Shown here piece by piece: positions 4,953 through 7,512 of a DNA stretch of 7,512 bases; positions within the stretch are counted from its first letter, which is position 1, and every line of letters begins with the position of its first letter. The translations under genes and the position numbers were made by a program. A model generated the notes under the pieces. The model worked only from the letters and a program-made list of their open reading frames with translations, was not told the origin of the DNA and did no database searches. Location: assembly GCA_004525155.1 (NCBI GenBank), contig SPDA01000077.1, forward strand, positions 1 to 7,512. Direction: 5' to 3'. This stretch comes from Spirochaetales bacterium (lineage in GTDB: Bacteria > Spirochaetota > Spirochaetia > SPDA01).

Positions 4953-6359
4953 TTAAACAATCCGCCGAATTTTTGGACCGCCTGACGTATCTTCAAGGGA
5001 AAATCCCTTTTCCGCAAGCTGTTTACGTATTTCGTCGGCCTTCTCGTAATTTTTTTCTTTTCTGGCTTTTTCACGGTCCGCGAGCAGTTGTTTCAGCTCC
5101 GGCGGCAGCTCCGGTTCTTCAACCGGGACCTCGGAGAGCTTCAATCCCATAATTCTGTCAATTTCCGTTATCAGTGTCCATTTTTCCCTGACTGTAATTG
5201 CCGTATCTTTGACCGCATTCCATAAAACGGAGAGCACCCGCGGCATGTTCAGATCCGTGCAGAGGTGTGTCCTGAATTCCTCAAGATATTTCTTTGCCTT
5301 TGTTCCCAGGGGGGACAGTTCCCCGCGAGCTTCCATTTTTATGGCTGCCGCCTTTTCCATCAGGTTTGCCCGGGCGTTTTTGGCGGCCTCAAGACTCTCG
5401 AAACTGAATTGAAGCTGTGTCCTGTAATGAGCGCCGAGGCAGAAATAACGGTAATCGAGTGGCTCAAAGCCTTGCTGCTTGATCTTCTCCAGCGTTATGA
5501 AATTTCCCGCGGATTTAGCCATTTTTTCCTTGTCCATGACGAGAAACTCGCCGTGGACCCAGTACCTCACCCAGTTATGTCCGGTGGCGCCCTCGGACTG
5601 GGCTATTTCATTGGTGTGATGTACCGGAATGTGATCTATGCCGCCGCAGTGTATATCAAATTCCTCCCCGAGGTATTTCATGCTCATGGCGCTGCATTCT
5701 ATGTGCCAGCCGGGATATCCTTTTCCCCAGGGACTGTCCCATTGCATGGCCTGGTGGTCGAATTTGGACCTGGTAAACCAAAGAACAAAATCATGAGGAT
5801 TTTTCTTCCCCTGGTCCACTTCAATCCGGGCCCCTGCCTTCAGTTCCTGCCTGTCGAGCAGTGCAAGAACGCCGTAACCAGGCAGTTTTCCGATATCGAA
5901 ATAAATATTACCGCCGGAGGTATAGGTCAGGCCCTTTTCCTCAAGCCTCAGGATAAGGGCTATCATGTCCCCTATATGGTCTGTTGCCTTGCAGCGTATA
6001 CCCGGCATCAGTATATGAAGTTCCTCAAGGTCCCTGAAAAAAGCAGCGCTGAAGGATTCGGTAATCTCCCAGACGCTCATCTTCCGTTCCCGAGCGCTCC
6101 TGGTTATTTTATCTTCGCCTTCATCCGCATCGTCGGTAAGGTGGCCCACATCCGTGATATTCATGACATGGGTTACCTTGTAATTCAGATATTCGAGCGT
6201 GCGCCGGAGAATATCTTCGAAAATATAGGTACGCAGGTTTCCTATATGGGCGAAGTTGTAAACCGTCGGTCCGCAGCAGTAGAGACCCACCTTCGGCGGG
6301 GTTATGGGGAAAAACTCCTCCAGGCGTCTGGTGAGAGTGTTGTAGACATTGAGCGTCAC
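4953..6359 (-). CDS. cysS: Cysteinyl-tRNA synthetase
   Basis: This 468-residue class I aminoacyl-tRNA synthetase joins cysteine to tRNA-Cys in the cytoplasm using ATP. It has the family's normal length. Near the N-terminus is C29-G-P-T-V-Y, whose cysteine is a zinc ligand, followed by the ATP-binding HIGN at 38-41 (HIGH class). The other zinc-site positions are present: Cys222 in WHIECSAMS, a His in the H247-H248 pair and Glu251 in HHTNEIAQSE. The second ATP signature is KMAKS (279-283), with Ala for the usual Ser. The C-terminal anticodon-binding part ends with the typical ADREKARKEKNYEKADEIRK segment and a GPKIRRI tail. The start is GTG at 6359, chosen because GGAG stands six bases upstream and the residues MTLNVYNTLTR align with the usual family start. 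It is divergent from murB and is the first gene of the minus-strand block. The IDHIPVHHTNE form differs from the E. coli IDLxFPHHENE form; I believe this is a known subfamily variant. Confidence 0.97.
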   Translation of the reverse strand: MTLNVYNTLTRRLEEFFPITPPKVGLYCCGPTVYNFAHIGNLRTYIFEDILRRTLEYLNYKVTHVMNITDVGHLTDDADEGEDKITRSARERKMSVWEITESFSAAFFRDLEELHILMPGIRCKATDHIGDMIALILRLEEKGLTYTSGGNIYFDIGKLPGYGVLALLDRQELKAGARIEVDQGKKNPHDFVLWFTRSKFDHQAMQWDSPWGKGYPGWHIECSAMSMKYLGEEFDIHCGGIDHIPVHHTNEIAQSEGATGHNWVRYWVHGEFLVMDKEKMAKSAGNFITLEKIKQQGFEPLDYRYFCLGAHYRTQLQFSFESLEAAKNARANLMEKAAAIKMEARGELSPLGTKAKKYLEEFRTHLCTDLNMPRVLSVLWNAVKDTAITVREKWTLITEIDRIMGLKLSEVPVEEPELPPELKQLLADREKARKEKNYEKADEIRKQLAEKGFSLEDTSGGPKIRRIV

Positions 6360-6365
6360 CTTGTT

Positions 6366-6369
6366 CTCC
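6366..6369 (-). promoter_or_regulatory. Ribosome-binding site deciding the GTG start of cysS
   Basis: GGAG on the minus strand lies six bases before the GTG at 6359. It supports the non-ATG start. Confidence 0.7.
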
Positions 6370-6390
6370 GTTTATTGCCTTACATTGTTG

Positions 6391-6419
6391 TTGTGGCCTG
6401 ATTCGTTTTTAGCTATACT
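6391..6419 (+). promoter_or_regulatory. murB: Sigma-70 type promoter of murB, placed directly before the start codon
   Basis: TTGTGG (6391-6396) and TATACT (6414-6419) are separated by the ideal 17 bases. The -10 matches five of six consensus bases and is the same hexamer as in the promoter at 1511-1540. Transcription would start at about 6425-6427, only two to four bases before the GTG at 6429. This predicts an essentially leaderless murB mRNA. Confidence 0.55.
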
Positions 6420-6428
6420 GTCAAAACT

Positions 6429-7337
6429 GTGGATACTGTAAAAGAATTCTGTGAGAAAATCAATATATCCGGCAAAATCATTCGTAATGCGGACATGAAA
6501 ATGTATACGAGCTTCAGAATAGGCGGAATCGCGGATATTTTGGCGGAGCCTGCCGATACCCGTGACCTTGCTGTCCTGGCAGAAGAGGCCAGAAAGGCAG
6601 CATTGCCCATGACCATCCTGGGTGAAGGCGCCAATATTCTGGTTTCCGATAAGGGTATCCGCGGTCTTGTGATACGGATGGCGGGGCTGAGCGGCATCCA
6701 TGTCCGGAACTCCTCCCTCAGGGCCGAGGCTGGTGCGAAAATGACCGATACCGTTACCTCTGCTTCTGCCGCGGGGCTTTCGGGTCTCGAGTTTATTTAT
6801 GCCATGCCGGGAAGCGTGGGCGGCTCCGTCTGGATGAACGCCCGCTGTTTCGGCCATTCCATTTCCGAAGTCTTGAGCCGGGTGGAATATATCGGCTCCG
6901 AAGGACCCGGCGAATATCATGTCCGGGCCGGTGATTTCGGTTATAAAAAGTCTCCCTTTCAGTCCATGGATGCCGTTATTACGGCTGCGGAATTCTCCCT
7001 GGCGGAAGGGAGGCCGGATGAAATCCGTGCGGCTCTCGAAAAAGCGAAACGCGAGAGGGAGGAAAAGGGGCACTTCCTCCATCCTTCGGCAGGTTCGGTG
7101 TTCAAAAACAACCGCGGGTTCGGCAAACCAACGGGTAAACTTCTGGAAAGCCTCGGACTTAAAGGCGTCAGAAAGGGCGGCGCCCAGATTGCGCCTTTTC
7201 ACGCCAATATAATAATCAATACGGGCGGAGCATCAGCCTCGGACGTACGGGAACTGATGGAACTGGCGGAGGAAAAGGTCCTGGCCGCCTACGGCTTTGT
7301 TCTGGAGAGGGAAATTCTGCTGGTTGGGGAGTGGTAG
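6429..7337 (+). CDS. murB: UDP-N-acetylenolpyruvoylglucosamine reductase (MurB)
   Basis: This 302-residue cytoplasmic FAD enzyme reduces UDP-GlcNAc-enolpyruvate with NADPH to UDP-MurNAc, the second committed step of peptidoglycan synthesis. FAD-binding domain: TSFRIGGIADI (27-37), TILGEGANILVSDKGIRG (62-79), and GLEFIYAMPGSVGGSVWMNA (119-138). Substrate domain: FGYKKSPFQ (170-178), HPSAGSVFKNN (218-228) with Ser223 as the general acid, the P234-T-G-K-L-L segment, KGGAQIAPFHANIIIN, and Glu294 in LEREILL. The length and the GLEF...PGSVGG form fit the type II enzymes common outside the gamma-proteobacteria. The Arg of the usual F-x-Y-R-x-S motif, a substrate-contacting residue, is Lys173 here. 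The start is GTG at 6429: it is the only start codon after the in-frame stop at 6399 and before Met23, and it leaves an N-terminal helix of normal length. No ribosome site precedes it. Confidence 0.96.
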   Translation: MDTVKEFCEKINISGKIIRNADMKMYTSFRIGGIADILAEPADTRDLAVLAEEARKAALPMTILGEGANILVSDKGIRGLVIRMAGLSGIHVRNSSLRAEAGAKMTDTVTSASAAGLSGLEFIYAMPGSVGGSVWMNARCFGHSISEVLSRVEYIGSEGPGEYHVRAGDFGYKKSPFQSMDAVITAAEFSLAEGRPDEIRAALEKAKREREEKGHFLHPSAGSVFKNNRGFGKPTGKLLESLGLKGVRKGGAQIAPFHANIIINTGGASASDVRELMELAEEKVLAAYGFVLEREILLVGEW

Positions 7338-7338
7338 C

Positions 7339-7512
7339 ATGGAGGATCCGGAAGTAAGGGAATTGACGGATGAATGGGACGGCCTGAATGATGAAGAAAA
7401 GATAAAAAGGTTTCTGGCACTGGAACAGGAAAAAAAACTCGGGCTACTCTATGACCTGCCCATGGCGGACCAGGAAGACCTTATCATGCTTCTCTCCAAG
7501 GAGCACGCACGG
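7339..7512 (+). CDS. Unidentified acidic helical protein, N-terminal part (runs off window)
   Basis: An open frame starts with ATG at 7339, one base after the murB stop, and continues to the last base (58 codons). GGGGAG at 7326-7331, seven bases before the ATG, is a good ribosome site inside murB, so the two genes are probably translated from one mRNA. The visible part is highly charged and predicted helical: ELTDEWDGLNDEEKIKRFLA, then a QEKKLGLLYDLPMADQEDLI stretch and MLLSKEHAR. There is no signal peptide or membrane segment so far. The spacing of Leu, 'LP' and acidic residues loosely recalls the helical repeats in the N-terminal domain of MgtE-type magnesium transporters and related superhelical domains, but the fragment is too short to assign. 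Confidence 0.7.
   Translation, partial: MEDPEVRELTDEWDGLNDEEKIKRFLALEQEKKLGLLYDLPMADQEDLIMLLSKEHAR

Noticed and set aside
5265..6401. Long plus-strand open frame of 378 codons opposite cysS
   Set aside because: It lies entirely antisense to an unmistakable cysS, has no ribosome site and its translation shows no domain pattern. It is a shadow frame.
6419..6424. A perfect TTGACA on the minus strand, just beside the murB -10, as a cysS -35
   Set aside because: No acceptable -10 lies 15-19 bases downstream of it; the sequence there is GAATCAGGC. The cysS promoter therefore remains unresolved.
6372..7202. Long minus-strand open frame of 276 codons opposite murB
   Set aside because: It is antisense to a complete MurB, is rich in His, Arg and Gly as usual for shadow frames, and would cover the divergent promoter region.

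Overview
The window is a compact bacterial segment of roughly even base composition. It fits a spirochaete related to Treponema. The reasons are the murB / cysS / ECF sigma factor neighbourhood, which I recall in this order in Treponema pallidum (memory only, not checked), and a double cyclic-nucleotide-domain protein close by. No mobile element, phage gene, RNA gene or CRISPR array is visible, and almost every base is coding.

Layout. At the left edge is the 3' end of a plus-strand protein-L-isoaspartate methyltransferase-like gene (1-240). It converges on a minus-strand block reaching 6359. Read in the direction of transcription, that block is: cysS (6359-4953), an ECF-type sigma factor (4897-4376), its zinc-finger anti-sigma factor overlapping it by 11 bases (4386-3826), a small exported protein (3810-3316), a membrane-anchored protein with two TIG domains and a transglutaminase-like domain (3308-1608), and, after a 114-base gap with its own promoter, a protein with two cyclic-nucleotide-binding domains and a CRP-like C-terminus (1493-258). 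Divergent from cysS on the plus strand are murB (6429-7337) and, one base later, the start of an unidentified acidic helical protein that runs off the window (7339-7512).

How the parts may work together. The sigma, anti-sigma, exported protein and TIG/transglutaminase genes are spaced 15 bases or less apart or overlap, so they very probably form one envelope-signalling operon. The extracytoplasmic end of the anti-sigma factor and the N-terminus of the mature exported protein share a KLLD-centred motif. This suggests that the exported protein is part of the sensing machinery rather than a bystander. The transglutaminase-like domain has the Cys-His-Asp architecture, but its nucleophile position is serine and the whole 566-residue protein has no cysteine. 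It is therefore more likely a binding or scaffold protein than a transglutaminase or cysteine protease. The cyclic-nucleotide protein has one canonical and one degenerate phosphate-binding cassette.

Control signals that can be read: a good sigma-70 type promoter before the cyclic-nucleotide gene, another directly before murB that would give a nearly leaderless mRNA starting with GUG, and an extended -10 before the sigma gene. The best candidate for something undescribed is the sigma / anti-sigma / exported protein / pseudo-transglutaminase module.
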